From: Nocardioides marinus
Lineage (GTDB): Bacteria > Actinomycetota > Actinomycetes > Propionibacteriales > Nocardioidaceae
Length of the DNA: 64,000 nt
Assembly (NCBI RefSeq): GCF_013408145.1
Contig: NZ_JACBZI010000001.1
Coordinates: forward strand, 310,001 to 374,000
Direction: 5' to 3'
Below are positions 21,159 through 29,652 of the stretch, piece by piece (the stretch's first letter is position 1; every line of letters starts with the position of its first letter). A model generated the notes under the pieces. That model saw only the letters and a program-made list of their open reading frames with translations. It was not told the origin of the DNA and searched no databases. A program made the translations under genes and the position numbers.

Positions 21159-22168
21159 CGGGAGAACGGGTGGTCGGGCGACCCCGGGCGCACGCCCAGG
21201 GCCTCGAGCTCTTCGGACAGTCGGGTCGCGGCCGCGTGCAGCTCGGCGAGGCGCTGCTCGTCCGTGGAGCTGCGGGCGGGCAGGCCGGCGCGGTGCCGGG
21301 ACGCCGCGATGATCGCGTGCGCCTCACGACGGGCGTGCAGCCGGATCAGCTCGGCGTCGAGCTCGGCCTGCGCGGTGAGCATCTCGCAACGCAGCGCCGA
21401 CTCCACCTCGATCGCCTCGAGGTGGGCGATCGTCGCCGAGCGCACCTCGCGGATGCGACCGATCACGCCGGCCACGACGTCGTTGACGTCCTCGGCCACC
21501 ACCGCGGCGTCCTCCGCGGGCACGAGGGAGAGCAGGGCGGTCACCGGCTCGGAGAGCTCCAGCACGTCTGCCTCCTCCGGGTCGTCGTGGTGGTGGACGT
21601 GGTCGGGCAGGTCCTCCCAGCGGCCCGTCGGGGCCAGGTCCTCGCCGCCGCTGTCGTCCCTGTCGACGTCGCCGTCGGGGGCCGCGGCGTGCTCGGGCAC
21701 CGACGCCAGGGTCGGGGGCGAGGGGAGCGCGTCGGGCCCGGCGAGCGGGGTGGCCTCCGCGGGCGGGTCGGGCTCGGCCAGCACCGGGACCTCGTCGGCC
21801 AGGTCGCTCACGACCGGCAGGATCGTCGGCACCCTGGGGAGCGCGTCGGCCGCGTCAGCGGCGGAGGGCTCGTCGGCCGCGGGACCGCTGAAGGGGTCGA
21901 CGGGTTCGCCGGTGGCAGGGCCCTCGTCGTCGGGCTGCACGTCGTGGTGCTGCTCGTCGTGGGGCTGCTCGTCGCCGGACTGTCGGGAGTCCGGCGCGGC
22001 CCCAGGAGCCTGCTCGTCGGCGGGGTCCAGCTGCTCGGGCTCGGGCTCGGTGGCCGGCTCCGGGACCAGACGATGGGTGAAGTCCACCCGACCGATCCGC
22101 TCGGGGTGCGAGAGGATCTCGTCGAGCGAGGGCGGCGGGTCGATGCCCGGCGTGCGCTGGTCGATCAC
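21155..22168 (-). CDS. Acidic Pro-rich protein with C-terminal coiled coil
   Basis: A 337-residue soluble protein starting at GTG 22168 with GGAGG about seven bases upstream; the GTG overlaps the previous stop. Residues 1-200 are low-complexity, acidic and proline-rich (many E, D, P, and a HDEQHHD stretch). Residues about 215-335 are helical and heptad-rich (EDVNDVVAGVIGRIREVRSA ... RLAELHAAATRLSEELEALG). There is no signal peptide or membrane segment, so it should be cytoplasmic. The layout resembles scaffold or localisation proteins of the DivIVA type in general shape only; no family is assigned. Confidence 0.75.
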   Translation of the reverse strand: MIDQRTPGIDPPPSLDEILSHPERIGRVDFTHRLVPEPATEPEPEQLDPADEQAPGAAPDSRQSGDEQPHDEQHHDVQPDDEGPATGEPVDPFSGPAADEPSAADAADALPRVPTILPVVSDLADEVPVLAEPDPPAEATPLAGPDALPSPPTLASVPEHAAAPDGDVDRDDSGGEDLAPTGRWEDLPDHVHHHDDPEEADVLELSEPVTALLSLVPAEDAAVVAEDVNDVVAGVIGRIREVRSATIAHLEAIEVESALRCEMLTAQAELDAELIRLHARREAHAIIAASRHRAGLPARSSTDEQRLAELHAAATRLSEELEALGVRPGSPDHPFSR

Positions 22169-23979
22169 GAGGTCACCTCCAGCTCGGGCACCAGGGTCGG
22201 TGCGTCGTCGCCGGTGGCGGGCTCCTCGGAGCCGGGCTCCTCGGCCCCCGACTGGTCCGCGATCTCGCTCGCGTCCTGCGTGACGGTGCCGCCCGGGGTG
22301 AATCCGGCGGGCACGCCGACCAGGGTGTAGCGCGCCGTGGTGTAGATCGTCGTGAGCGACGGGTGCCGGCCGGCCGCGGCCTCGGGGTAGAGGCTGCTGA
22401 GCAGGTCGGAGGCCGTGTCGGTGGAGAGCAGCATGTAGTCGACGTGGTCGGCGGGGTCGGCCGCTGCCTCGAGCCAGGGTCCGTCGGACTGGTCGACCCG
22501 GTCGAAGAAGAGGTCCGGACGACCGGTGAACAGCATCACCGCGTAGGTCTGCGCGTTGTCGGTGAGGATCGAGCCCCGGCGGGTGACGTTGGCGCGGATG
22601 AAGGAGGCCATGGCCTGCTCGTCGACCACGCCGACCACCTGGCCGGAGCGGGTCCGAGCGCCCTCCTGGCTCTGTCCCGTCGAGATCGCCGCGGCGAAGG
22701 TCGACTCCAGGTTCTGGTACTTGTAGTCCTTCATGCCCTGGAAGGTCCACGGGATGCTGAGCAGCAGCCCGACGACCAGGAGCGCGCTCACCAGGGTGGC
22801 GCTGGAGCCGGCCGAGCGGGCCAGCCAGATGGCGCCGATGACGGAGACGACCAGGATCGGCAGCGCGTTGCGCATCACCATCGGGCTGTCGGTGACGTTC
22901 AGGACGACGGCGCCGGCCGGGGCCAGGACCGTGAAGGCGAGGATGACCCCGAGCCACAGGGCGAAGCTGTTGCGACGGGCCATGCCCGCGAAGAACAGCG
23001 CCGGCAGGACCACGATCGCGATCGGGGCGCCGTAGAGCACCAGCTCCCCGGTCCAGCGCAGCAGGCCGACGATGGAGAACTGCTCGGCGTTGACGTTGCC
23101 GATCGCGTCGCTGCTCTCGGTGATCCAGGCGAAGGGGTTGCCCAGGAGCAGCAGGTTGAAGGCCGTCCACAGGGCGATGACGTAGATGGTGGGGGAGGCG
23201 AACCCGACGGTCGTCCCCTCGATCTCGGTGCCGTCGGCGCCCATCCGGGCGAGCACCGCCCCGATCATCACAGCGCTCAGCACGAACCACAGCAGGCTGG
23301 AGTAGCCGGCGAGCGTGGCGACGGAGAAGGCCAGGCCGGCGATCATCACGAAGCGGATGTCGGCGGTGACGTACCACGCGAACAGCGCCCCGAGCGCGAC
23401 CACCACGAGCGAGAGCCACAGGAAGTGGCGAGCTCCGCCGGCGGCGTACAGGGCGACCAGCGGGTTGGCCCCGAGCGTCACCAGGACGGTGTAGCGCAGC
23501 GGGGCCAGCACCGCGGCGCGACGCATCATCGTGTTGAGCACGACCATGGTGCCGGCGGCGAAGACCGCCGAGGTGATCGGGATGATCGCGAGGCTGCGGG
23601 CCACGTCGCTGAAGATGGTCAGCGGCGTCACGAGCAGCGTCGCCAGCGGCGGGTAGTCGAAGCCGAGCGCCGAGAGCTTGGGCGGGTCGTTGTGCCAGAC
23701 CATCAGCGCACGGTTGAGCCGGTCCAGGGTCTCGAAGCCGACGACGTGCTTGTCGACGACCAGCCAGTGGCCGAAGAGGGTCCAGGCGACCAGGAAGAAC
23801 GCGAACACCCCGAGGCTCTCCCACCGCTGGCGCGGGATGTCGGTGGGGCGGCGCCCCACGGACTGGATCACCCCCGAGAGCCGCTCGGCGTTGGTGACGA
23901 CCCGGCGGGTCGGCCGCTCGGGCTGCACCACGATGTGGGGCTCGCCGGCGGGCGTGGGCGTGGTGTCGGTGGCACTCAT
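22165..23979 (-). CDS. Polytopic membrane protein, GT-C-type glycosyltransferase-like
   Basis: 604 residues with about ten to twelve membrane segments between residues 55 and 420, followed by an extracytoplasmic domain (about 430-580). The loop after the first membrane helix carries charged residues (GFETLDRLNRA, then NDPPKLSALGFDYPPLATLL), as in GT-C enzymes that use polyprenyl-phosphate sugars. The protein could be a mannosyl- or arabinosyl-type transferase working on the outer face of the membrane, or a flippase-like partner. It is overlapped on both sides and lies directly after the GT2 gene, so the two probably act on the same glycan. Confidence 0.7.
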   Translation of the reverse strand: MSATDTTPTPAGEPHIVVQPERPTRRVVTNAERLSGVIQSVGRRPTDIPRQRWESLGVFAFFLVAWTLFGHWLVVDKHVVGFETLDRLNRALMVWHNDPPKLSALGFDYPPLATLLVTPLTIFSDVARSLAIIPITSAVFAAGTMVVLNTMMRRAAVLAPLRYTVLVTLGANPLVALYAAGGARHFLWLSLVVVALGALFAWYVTADIRFVMIAGLAFSVATLAGYSSLLWFVLSAVMIGAVLARMGADGTEIEGTTVGFASPTIYVIALWTAFNLLLLGNPFAWITESSDAIGNVNAEQFSIVGLLRWTGELVLYGAPIAIVVLPALFFAGMARRNSFALWLGVILAFTVLAPAGAVVLNVTDSPMVMRNALPILVVSVIGAIWLARSAGSSATLVSALLVVGLLLSIPWTFQGMKDYKYQNLESTFAAAISTGQSQEGARTRSGQVVGVVDEQAMASFIRANVTRRGSILTDNAQTYAVMLFTGRPDLFFDRVDQSDGPWLEAAADPADHVDYMLLSTDTASDLLSSLYPEAAAGRHPSLTTIYTTARYTLVGVPAGFTPGGTVTQDASEIADQSGAEEPGSEEPATGDDAPTLVPELEVTS

Positions 23980-26123
23980 GCCGATTCCTCATCCAGACCG
24001 TGCTCGGTCTTCTCCCAGTAGAAGGGGTTGGTGAACAGCTGGATGAAGCCCTTCCAGGCCGCCCAGCTCATCAGGCCCCAGTACAGGGGGGAGAGCAGTG
24101 CGGTCCGGGTGATGCTGAACTCCCCGCGCTGCAGGCTCCCGGCCACGTTGAGGTAGACGAAGACGAAGTTGCCGATGAAGAGCATCGCGCTGGCGGCGTA
24201 GAACACCATGCCGGGGAACAGCTGCTGGATGAAGCCGGCCTGGGTGAAGACGTACAGCGTGGTCAGGCCCCAGAAGATCGGGTTCATCAGCAGCACGAAC
24301 GCGCTGCCCATCGTCAGGTTGAAGGACAAGAACCCGCGCAGACCCGTGGCCCGCAGGAGCTGGAACGGGTGGCGCATGTGCACCAACCAGGTCTGGAAGT
24401 AGCCCTTGTTCCAGCGCGAGCGCTGGCGGATCCAGTTGCCGACCTGGGAGTTGGCCTCCTCCAGCGTGGTGGAGTCGATCATCGCGGTGCGGTAGCCCTC
24501 GCGGTGCAGGCGGATGCCCAGGTCGGCGTCCTCGGTGACGTTGAAGGGGTCCCAGGCGCCCAGGTCGCGCAGGACCGAGGTGACGAAGTGGTTGGAGGTG
24601 CCGCCCAGCGGGATCGGGGACTCCGACGCGCCCATGGCCGGCAGGACCAGCTCGAAGTGCATGGAGTACTCGTTGGCGAACCAGGCCGTGAGCATGTTCT
24701 GGTCCTGGTTGAAGTGGTTGAGCTTCGCCTGGATGCACACGACGTTGCCCGGCACCCGCGCGAACGCGATGACGGCCTTCTTGAGCTGGTCGGGGTCGGG
24801 ACGGTCCTCGGCGTCGAAGATCACGCAGTAGTCGCCGTGCGAGAGCTGCAGGCCGTAGTTGCAGGCCTTGGGCTTGGTCTTCGGCTGGCTGTCCGGCACC
24901 ACCACGAGGTGGAAGTGCGGCGGCAGGTCCATCGAGCGGATCTTCGCGATGGTCTCCTCGTCGTCCTCCTCGCAGAGCAGCTTCACGTCCAGCCGGGTGC
25001 GGGGGTAGTCGAGGGCGTTGATGTCCCGCACGAGGCGGGAGACGATGCCGGCCTCCTTGTAGAGCGGGACCAGGATCGTGTAGACGGGCAGGTGACGCTC
25101 GTCGAGCATCGCGATCTCGTCGTCGGTCACGTCGGTCTCGAGGTGGGTGCCCAGCGCCCGCAGGGTCAGGCGGAACTTGTAGACCGAGACGAAGAGATAG
25201 GCGAAGCTCGCGGCGCCGACCAGGCCGATGAGCGTGCCCATCGGCCAGAGGATCCCGCAGATCGCGATCAGGACCAGGGCCATGACCAGGACGGCCTTCT
25301 GGGTGGGCGCGATGACGACGTGGGCCGAGGACTCGGGCGCGGACTCCATCAGCAGCTCGGTCGACACCTGCGCGTAGTGCTCGGCGTGGACCTGCTGGAT
25401 GAGCTGGTCCAGGTCGGTGCGGTTCGCGAGCAGCTGGCGGACCGGCTGGTCCAGCGCCTCCTCGACGCTGTCGAGGTCCTCGGCCGCCAGCGGGCGGGCC
25501 ACGGCCAGGAGCACCGTGTCGTCGCTCTCGGCGACCGGCATCGCCTGCAGCGACTGCGCGAGGGGCTCGGGCAGGCGACGCGTGACCGCCGGGTCGGGTG
25601 CGAAGTCCCGCAGGCCGACTCGCTGCATCTGGTGGATCTCGGAGAGCGCCGCCACGAGCACGTCCTCGGTGATCGCACCGTGGGAGACCAGGATGTCGCC
25701 GAGCGGGTCGCCGGTGCGGGAGTACTCCAGCGTCGCGCGCTGCAGCTGCTCCTTGGTCACCAGGCCGCTGCGGGTGAGCATCTGGGCCATCTGGGTGCGG
25801 GCCCGTCGGGCCTCCGGGGTCTCCACCTGGTCCTCGACCGGCGGGTAGGTCTCGTCGATCGCGGCGATGATCTCGACGGCGGTGTGGCGCACGAGCAGCA
25901 CCGGCTGCTGGACCCGCTCACGGACCACCTCGAGCGCGATCTCGTCGTCGGCGTCGGCGGAGGCCACGAGCACGGTGCCGTCGACGACGGCGTAGGGCAT
26001 CACGCGGAAGGTGCGGCACAGCCCCTCGGGCAGCAGGTGACGCAGCTCGGCGTCGATGCCGTCGCCGAGGCGTGCGGCGGTGCCGGTCGTGCCGGTCGTG
26101 CCGGTCGTGGAGGTGGAGCTCAT
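23976..26123 (-). CDS. Glycosyltransferase family 2 with N-terminal MshEN-like domain
   Basis: 715 residues. Residues about 20-240 contain two MshEN-like units (for example LTRSGLVTKEQLQRA, then LGDILVSHGAITEDVLVAAL), the domain that binds cyclic di-GMP in type II secretion ATPases. Two membrane helices lie at about 275-318. The GT2 domain (about 345-575) has VPLYKE, DAED (437-440), TED (530-532) and QRSRW (567-571), the set found in processive synthases. Four more membrane helices follow. It probably builds a polysaccharide at the inner membrane face. The MshEN motif lacks the leading Arg and terminal Gln of the consensus, so ligand binding is uncertain. The domain order resembles a rearranged NfrB. 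Confidence 0.88.
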   Translation of the reverse strand: MSSTSTTGTTGTTGTAARLGDGIDAELRHLLPEGLCRTFRVMPYAVVDGTVLVASADADDEIALEVVRERVQQPVLLVRHTAVEIIAAIDETYPPVEDQVETPEARRARTQMAQMLTRSGLVTKEQLQRATLEYSRTGDPLGDILVSHGAITEDVLVAALSEIHQMQRVGLRDFAPDPAVTRRLPEPLAQSLQAMPVAESDDTVLLAVARPLAAEDLDSVEEALDQPVRQLLANRTDLDQLIQQVHAEHYAQVSTELLMESAPESSAHVVIAPTQKAVLVMALVLIAICGILWPMGTLIGLVGAASFAYLFVSVYKFRLTLRALGTHLETDVTDDEIAMLDERHLPVYTILVPLYKEAGIVSRLVRDINALDYPRTRLDVKLLCEEDDEETIAKIRSMDLPPHFHLVVVPDSQPKTKPKACNYGLQLSHGDYCVIFDAEDRPDPDQLKKAVIAFARVPGNVVCIQAKLNHFNQDQNMLTAWFANEYSMHFELVLPAMGASESPIPLGGTSNHFVTSVLRDLGAWDPFNVTEDADLGIRLHREGYRTAMIDSTTLEEANSQVGNWIRQRSRWNKGYFQTWLVHMRHPFQLLRATGLRGFLSFNLTMGSAFVLLMNPIFWGLTTLYVFTQAGFIQQLFPGMVFYAASAMLFIGNFVFVYLNVAGSLQRGEFSITRTALLSPLYWGLMSWAAWKGFIQLFTNPFYWEKTEHGLDEESA

Positions 26124-26389
26124 CGGGCTCCCGCCCCGAAGCCGTAGGACGCGTCGTCACCGGGGGCCGCGCCGTCGCCGGCGGTCGGGGCCGAGTCGGA
26201 GCCCTGGCGGGGCTTCATGACCGTCCAGGCCAAGAAGGCCACCAGCAGCAACGCCAGCGGAGCGATGAGGAAGCTCACGAAGACCGCGACGAAGATCAGC
26301 AGCGTGAGGATCGCGCCCAGCACCGCTGCGCCGACACTCTTGCCGCTCCCCCTCGCGCCGCCCTGCCAGGCTCCTGCCTGCACCGTCAT
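26120..26389 (-). CDS. Small membrane protein, first gene of the glycan operon
   Basis: An 89-residue protein with a glycine-rich N-terminus, a continuous hydrophobic stretch at about residues 22-62 that could form one long or two short helices, and a Ser/Asp/Gly-rich tail. The ATG at 26389 has AGGAGG about nine bases upstream; a longer in-frame open region has no good start. Its stop overlaps the start of the GT2 synthase, and small membrane partners encoded just before synthases are common, so an accessory role is plausible but unproven. Confidence 0.75.
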   Translation of the reverse strand: MTVQAGAWQGGARGSGKSVGAAVLGAILTLLIFVAVFVSFLIAPLALLLVAFLAWTVMKPRQGSDSAPTAGDGAAPGDDASYGFGAGAR

Positions 26390-26440
26390 GCGCCCGACCC
26401 TCCTGCGATGCCGGCAGCCCTCTGCGCCAGCGGTGATTCG

Positions 26441-26446
26441 ACCATA
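26441..26446 (-). promoter_or_regulatory. Possible -10 element of the glycan operon
   Basis: On the minus strand TATGGT lies about 52 bases before the first start codon of the seven-gene operon and fits the TANNNT pattern. No convincing -35 is visible, so this is weak. The rest of the 190-base gap upstream holds two GGTAAC copies (near 26490 and 26520) and GC-rich inverted segments without a clear role. Confidence 0.3.
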
Positions 26447-26580
26447 GGAGTGGGCCCTCCCCCGCGGGGGAACAGCACCTACAAGGTTCGGTAACAGGAT
26501 CGGGCGTGCGGCCCCGACGGGTAACAACCCGCCGGTCGCCGGCGTGCCGCTGGTCGGCCCTCCGCAGGGGCGGACGTCCG

Positions 26581-27750
26581 CTATCCGGCCTCCGGCAGGC
26601 CCTGCGACCACCACTCGCGGGCCAGCTCGCCCCAGGGCGTGGGGGTGCCGTCGAGGTCGCTGACCAGGGCCATCGGGTCGGCGGGCAGCTCGGCCCAGAC
26701 CCACAGCAGCGAGCCGATGTCGTGCTCCTGGGCGAAGCGCAGGTAGTCGGCGACCCAGCCGTCGGTGGGGTCCTCGGCGCCGAGCTCGGTGGTGAGGACC
26801 GGCACCCGGTCGGCCAGGGGCGCCAGGACCCGCTCCCAGCAGGCCGGACCGCAGGCGGCGGTGTCGTAGGCGTGGAAGGCCGCCACCAGCTGGTCGTCGT
26901 CAGGCACCGAGTCGGCCCAGGCGCGCAGGTCGTTGGCGCCGTCGAGGCCGCTGAGCAGGATGGGCTGCTCGGCGCCCGCCCGGCGGATGGCCGCCACGAG
27001 GTCGGCCATCCCCAGCGCCTCGTAGGTCGCCCGGCCAGGCTTGGTCTGGGTCCGGTCGTCCTCGACCGGCACCTCGCAGCCGCCCTGGCTCCAGCAGCGC
27101 CAGCCCAGCTCGAAGACCGGGGCGCCGCGCACGTCGTCGCGTGAGTGCGGCGCACTGAAGGCGTCGAAGAGCACCGAGGGGCTCGCGGAGTACTGCGCGG
27201 CGACCGAGCGCCAGAAGGCCAGGGACTCCGAGTCGGGCATGGCCGTGCTGCCGAAGCCGGCGCTGCCGATCCGCTTGCGACTGTGGAGGTCCAGCACGAC
27301 CACGAGGCCCTCGGCGTTGAGAGCACGGACGAAGCGGTCCACGGCGCCGCGGTAGCCCAGCGGGGTGCGCTCGACGAAGTCGTCGCTCACGGGCGCGCTG
27401 CGCGTGCCCAACCAGCAGTCCTGGTTGAGCGGGAGGCGGACGGTGTCGACACCCCAGGAGGCGATCACCGCCGCCTGGTCGGCCTCGGCGTCCTCGCCGA
27501 GCGGATCGAGGCCCGAGTAGCCCCAGCCCTGGGCGCAGGCGGACTCGAAGCCGGACCAGTTGATCCCCTGCGGGACCCAGGGGTCCCCGCTGCGTGCGTC
27601 GACCAGCGCCCCGTCGCGGACGACCGGTCGTGCGGCGGGGGACTCGGGGTCCTGGGGGCGGGACAGGAACCATCCCAGTGCGATCGACCCGAGCAGCCCC
27701 AGGAGCAGGAGCAGCACGACTCCACCGCCGCTGCGTCGCAGCTGCGCCAT
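26581..27750 (-). CDS. Membrane-anchored GH5-like protein lacking the acid/base glutamate
   Basis: 389 residues from ATG 27750, which has GGAGGGG upstream; an in-frame GTG at 27771 would add seven residues. A single N-terminal membrane helix (about 9-30) anchors an exported TIM-barrel domain of the cellulase (GH5) type: WVPQGINWSGFE, DTVRLPLN, VVLDLHS, HAYD (293-296) and the nucleophile-type TTELGAED (Glu322). At the end of strand four, where GH5 enzymes have NEP with the catalytic acid/base Glu, the sequence reads FDAFSAPH (195-202), so Asn-Glu is Ser-Ala. Catalysis by the normal mechanism is not expected. It could act as a binding protein beside the glycan operon downstream. Confidence 0.8.
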   Translation of the reverse strand: MAQLRRSGGGVVLLLLLGLLGSIALGWFLSRPQDPESPAARPVVRDGALVDARSGDPWVPQGINWSGFESACAQGWGYSGLDPLGEDAEADQAAVIASWGVDTVRLPLNQDCWLGTRSAPVSDDFVERTPLGYRGAVDRFVRALNAEGLVVVLDLHSRKRIGSAGFGSTAMPDSESLAFWRSVAAQYSASPSVLFDAFSAPHSRDDVRGAPVFELGWRCWSQGGCEVPVEDDRTQTKPGRATYEALGMADLVAAIRRAGAEQPILLSGLDGANDLRAWADSVPDDDQLVAAFHAYDTAACGPACWERVLAPLADRVPVLTTELGAEDPTDGWVADYLRFAQEHDIGSLLWVWAELPADPMALVSDLDGTPTPWGELAREWWSQGLPEAG

Positions 27751-27829
27751 GCTCGGCCCCCCTCCGCGCACTCCCGGCCCCGAGCGCTCCGGGTCGGTGC
27801 TTGAGGGATGGTACGGCTCGGCGAGGTCC

Positions 27830-27835
27830 TACGGT
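27830..27835 (+). promoter_or_regulatory. -10 element giving a leaderless transcript
   Basis: TACGGT ends six bases before ATG 27842, so RNA should begin at or beside the start codon. No clear -35 is seen. On the other strand TACCAT (27813-27808) could serve the divergent GH5-like gene. Confidence 0.45.
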
Positions 27836-27841
27836 GGGCAC

Positions 27842-29104
27842 ATGAGTGAGACCGTCTTCACCTACGCCGCCCCTGCGCTGAAGTTCGGCTCCGGCGCCTC
27901 CGCCGAGCTCGGCCACGACCTGGCCGCCCTCGGGGCCCGCCGGGTCCTGCTGGTGACCGACCCCGGGGTCGCGGCCACGGGGGCCCCTGCGCGGATCGCC
28001 GAGCAGGTCCGCTCCCGGGGCCTGGAGGTCACGACGTACGACGGGGTGCACGTCGAGCCCACGGACGCCTCGATGCAGCACGCCATCGCCTTCGCGCGCG
28101 ACGCGGGGCCCTTCGACGCGGTGCTCGCCGTGGGCGGCGGCTCCTCGATCGACACCGCCAAGGCGGTCAACCTGCTGACCACCAACCCCGGCGAGCTGAT
28201 GGACTACCTCAACGCGCCCGTCGGTCGCGCGCAGGCGCCCACCCACCCGCTGCTGCCGCTCGTGGCCGTGCCCACGACCACCGGCACCGGGTCGGAGTCG
28301 ACCACGATCTGCGTGCTCGACGTGCTGTCGCTGCAGGTCAAGACCGGCATCAGCCACCCGGCACTGCGCCCGACCATGGCGGTGGTCGACCCGCAGCTGA
28401 CGATGGGCCAGCCGCCGATGGTGACCGCCGCCGCGGGGATGGACATCCTCTGCCACGCCCTGGAGAGCTGGACGGCCCGCTGGTTCGCCGACTTCGACGC
28501 CAAGACGCCCGAGCAGCGGGTGCCCTACTGCGGCGCCAACCCGATCGCGGACCTGTGGGCCCAGCGCTCGATGTCGCTGCTGGCCGGGTCGTTCCGCCGC
28601 GCCGTGGCCGACGGCGGCGACGTCGAGGCCCGCGAGCAGATGGCGCTGGCCGCCACCTTCGCCGGTCTCGGCTTCGGCAACGCCGGCGTCCACGTGCCGC
28701 ACGCCAACGCCTACCCGATCGCCGGCCGGGTGCGCGACTACCGCCCCGAGGGCTACCCCGACGGCGAGCCGATCGTGCCGCACGGCATGGCGGTCACCCT
28801 CACCGCGCCGGAGGCGTTCCGCTTCACCTTCGAGGCCTCCCCCCAGCGACACCTCGACGCCGCGCGACTGCTCGAGCCGGACGTCACCGGCGACGGCCCC
28901 GACGTGCTCCCGGGGGTCCTGACCAGGCTGATGCGCGACATCGGCATCCCCAGCGGGCTCGCCGAGGTCGGCTACCTCGACTCCGACGTCGACGACCTCG
29001 TCGAGGGGGCGATGAAGCAGCAGCGGCTGCTGGCCACGGCTCCCCGCGAGGTGCGGGCCGAGGACCTCGCGACGGTGTTCCGCGGCTCCATGCACCACTG
29101 GTGA
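27842..29104 (+). CDS. Iron-containing alcohol dehydrogenase, hydroxyacid-oxoacid transhydrogenase-like
   Basis: 420 residues of the type III, iron-dependent alcohol dehydrogenase family. The nucleotide motif is GGGSSIDTAKA, followed by PTTTGTGSEST and metal-ligand regions DILCHALES and VHVPHANAYPIAG. Overall layout and the SETVFTYAAPALKFGSGA opening match hydroxyacid-oxoacid transhydrogenases (ADHFE1/HOT), which transfer hydride between 4-hydroxybutyrate and 2-oxoglutarate, giving succinic semialdehyde and D-2-hydroxyglutarate. A longer open frame runs upstream, but ATG 27842 starts the conserved region and follows a TANNNT box. Two genes downstream is a D-2-hydroxyglutarate dehydrogenase-like enzyme, which supports this reading. 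Confidence 0.82.
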   Translation: MSETVFTYAAPALKFGSGASAELGHDLAALGARRVLLVTDPGVAATGAPARIAEQVRSRGLEVTTYDGVHVEPTDASMQHAIAFARDAGPFDAVLAVGGGSSIDTAKAVNLLTTNPGELMDYLNAPVGRAQAPTHPLLPLVAVPTTTGTGSESTTICVLDVLSLQVKTGISHPALRPTMAVVDPQLTMGQPPMVTAAAGMDILCHALESWTARWFADFDAKTPEQRVPYCGANPIADLWAQRSMSLLAGSFRRAVADGGDVEAREQMALAATFAGLGFGNAGVHVPHANAYPIAGRVRDYRPEGYPDGEPIVPHGMAVTLTAPEAFRFTFEASPQRHLDAARLLEPDVTGDGPDVLPGVLTRLMRDIGIPSGLAEVGYLDSDVDDLVEGAMKQQRLLATAPREVRAEDLATVFRGSMHHW

Positions 29105-29652
29105 GCGAGCGGGTGGAGGAGCCGAGCGGTGGCCGGGACCAGCGGCTGCGCGAGCTGGTGCGCGTCGCGATGGCGCTGGCCTGCGCGGCGTACGTCGGGG
29201 TGCTGCTCGTCGCGGCCGTGACCCTCCCCGAGCGGGTGCCGATCCACTTCGCGGCGGGGGGCGAGGCGGACCGGGTCGTCGGCCGCGAGGAGGCGTTGGT
29301 CACGTTCGCCGTGGTCGGCGCGGCGATGGCGGTGCTCATGGTGGGACTGGCCCGCTGGATGCGACGGGCGCCCCTGACAATGGTCAACGTGCCGCACTTG
29401 GACTGGTGGACCATGACCCCTGCCCGGGAGGCCCGGCTGCGTGCCCGGCTGGAGACCGACCTGCTCGGGATCGGTGCGCTCACGATGGCGCTGCTGGTGG
29501 TCGTGCAGGTGCTCACCGTCCGCGCGGCCGACGACCCGGCGCCGTCCCTCGGGCCGGCCGCGGGGATCGCGGTCGTGGCCTACGTCGTCGTGCTGCTGGC
29601 CGTGCTCGTCTGGATCTCCACCCGTCGCTACCGACCCGGGACCGCGTCGTGA
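29101..29652 (+). CDS. DUF1648-domain membrane protein
   Basis: 183 residues starting at GTG within GTGA overlapping the previous stop. Four membrane helices are visible (about 20-40, 62-82, 121-143, 151-173). After the first helix the sequence LPERVPIHFAAGGEADRVVG is the DUF1648 signature. Function of the family is unknown; members often lie with regulators or transport genes. Here it is sandwiched by overlaps between two hydroxyacid-metabolism enzymes. Confidence 0.8.
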   Translation: MSERVEEPSGGRDQRLRELVRVAMALACAAYVGVLLVAAVTLPERVPIHFAAGGEADRVVGREEALVTFAVVGAAMAVLMVGLARWMRRAPLTMVNVPHLDWWTMTPAREARLRARLETDLLGIGALTMALLVVVQVLTVRAADDPAPSLGPAAGIAVVAYVVVLLAVLVWISTRRYRPGTAS

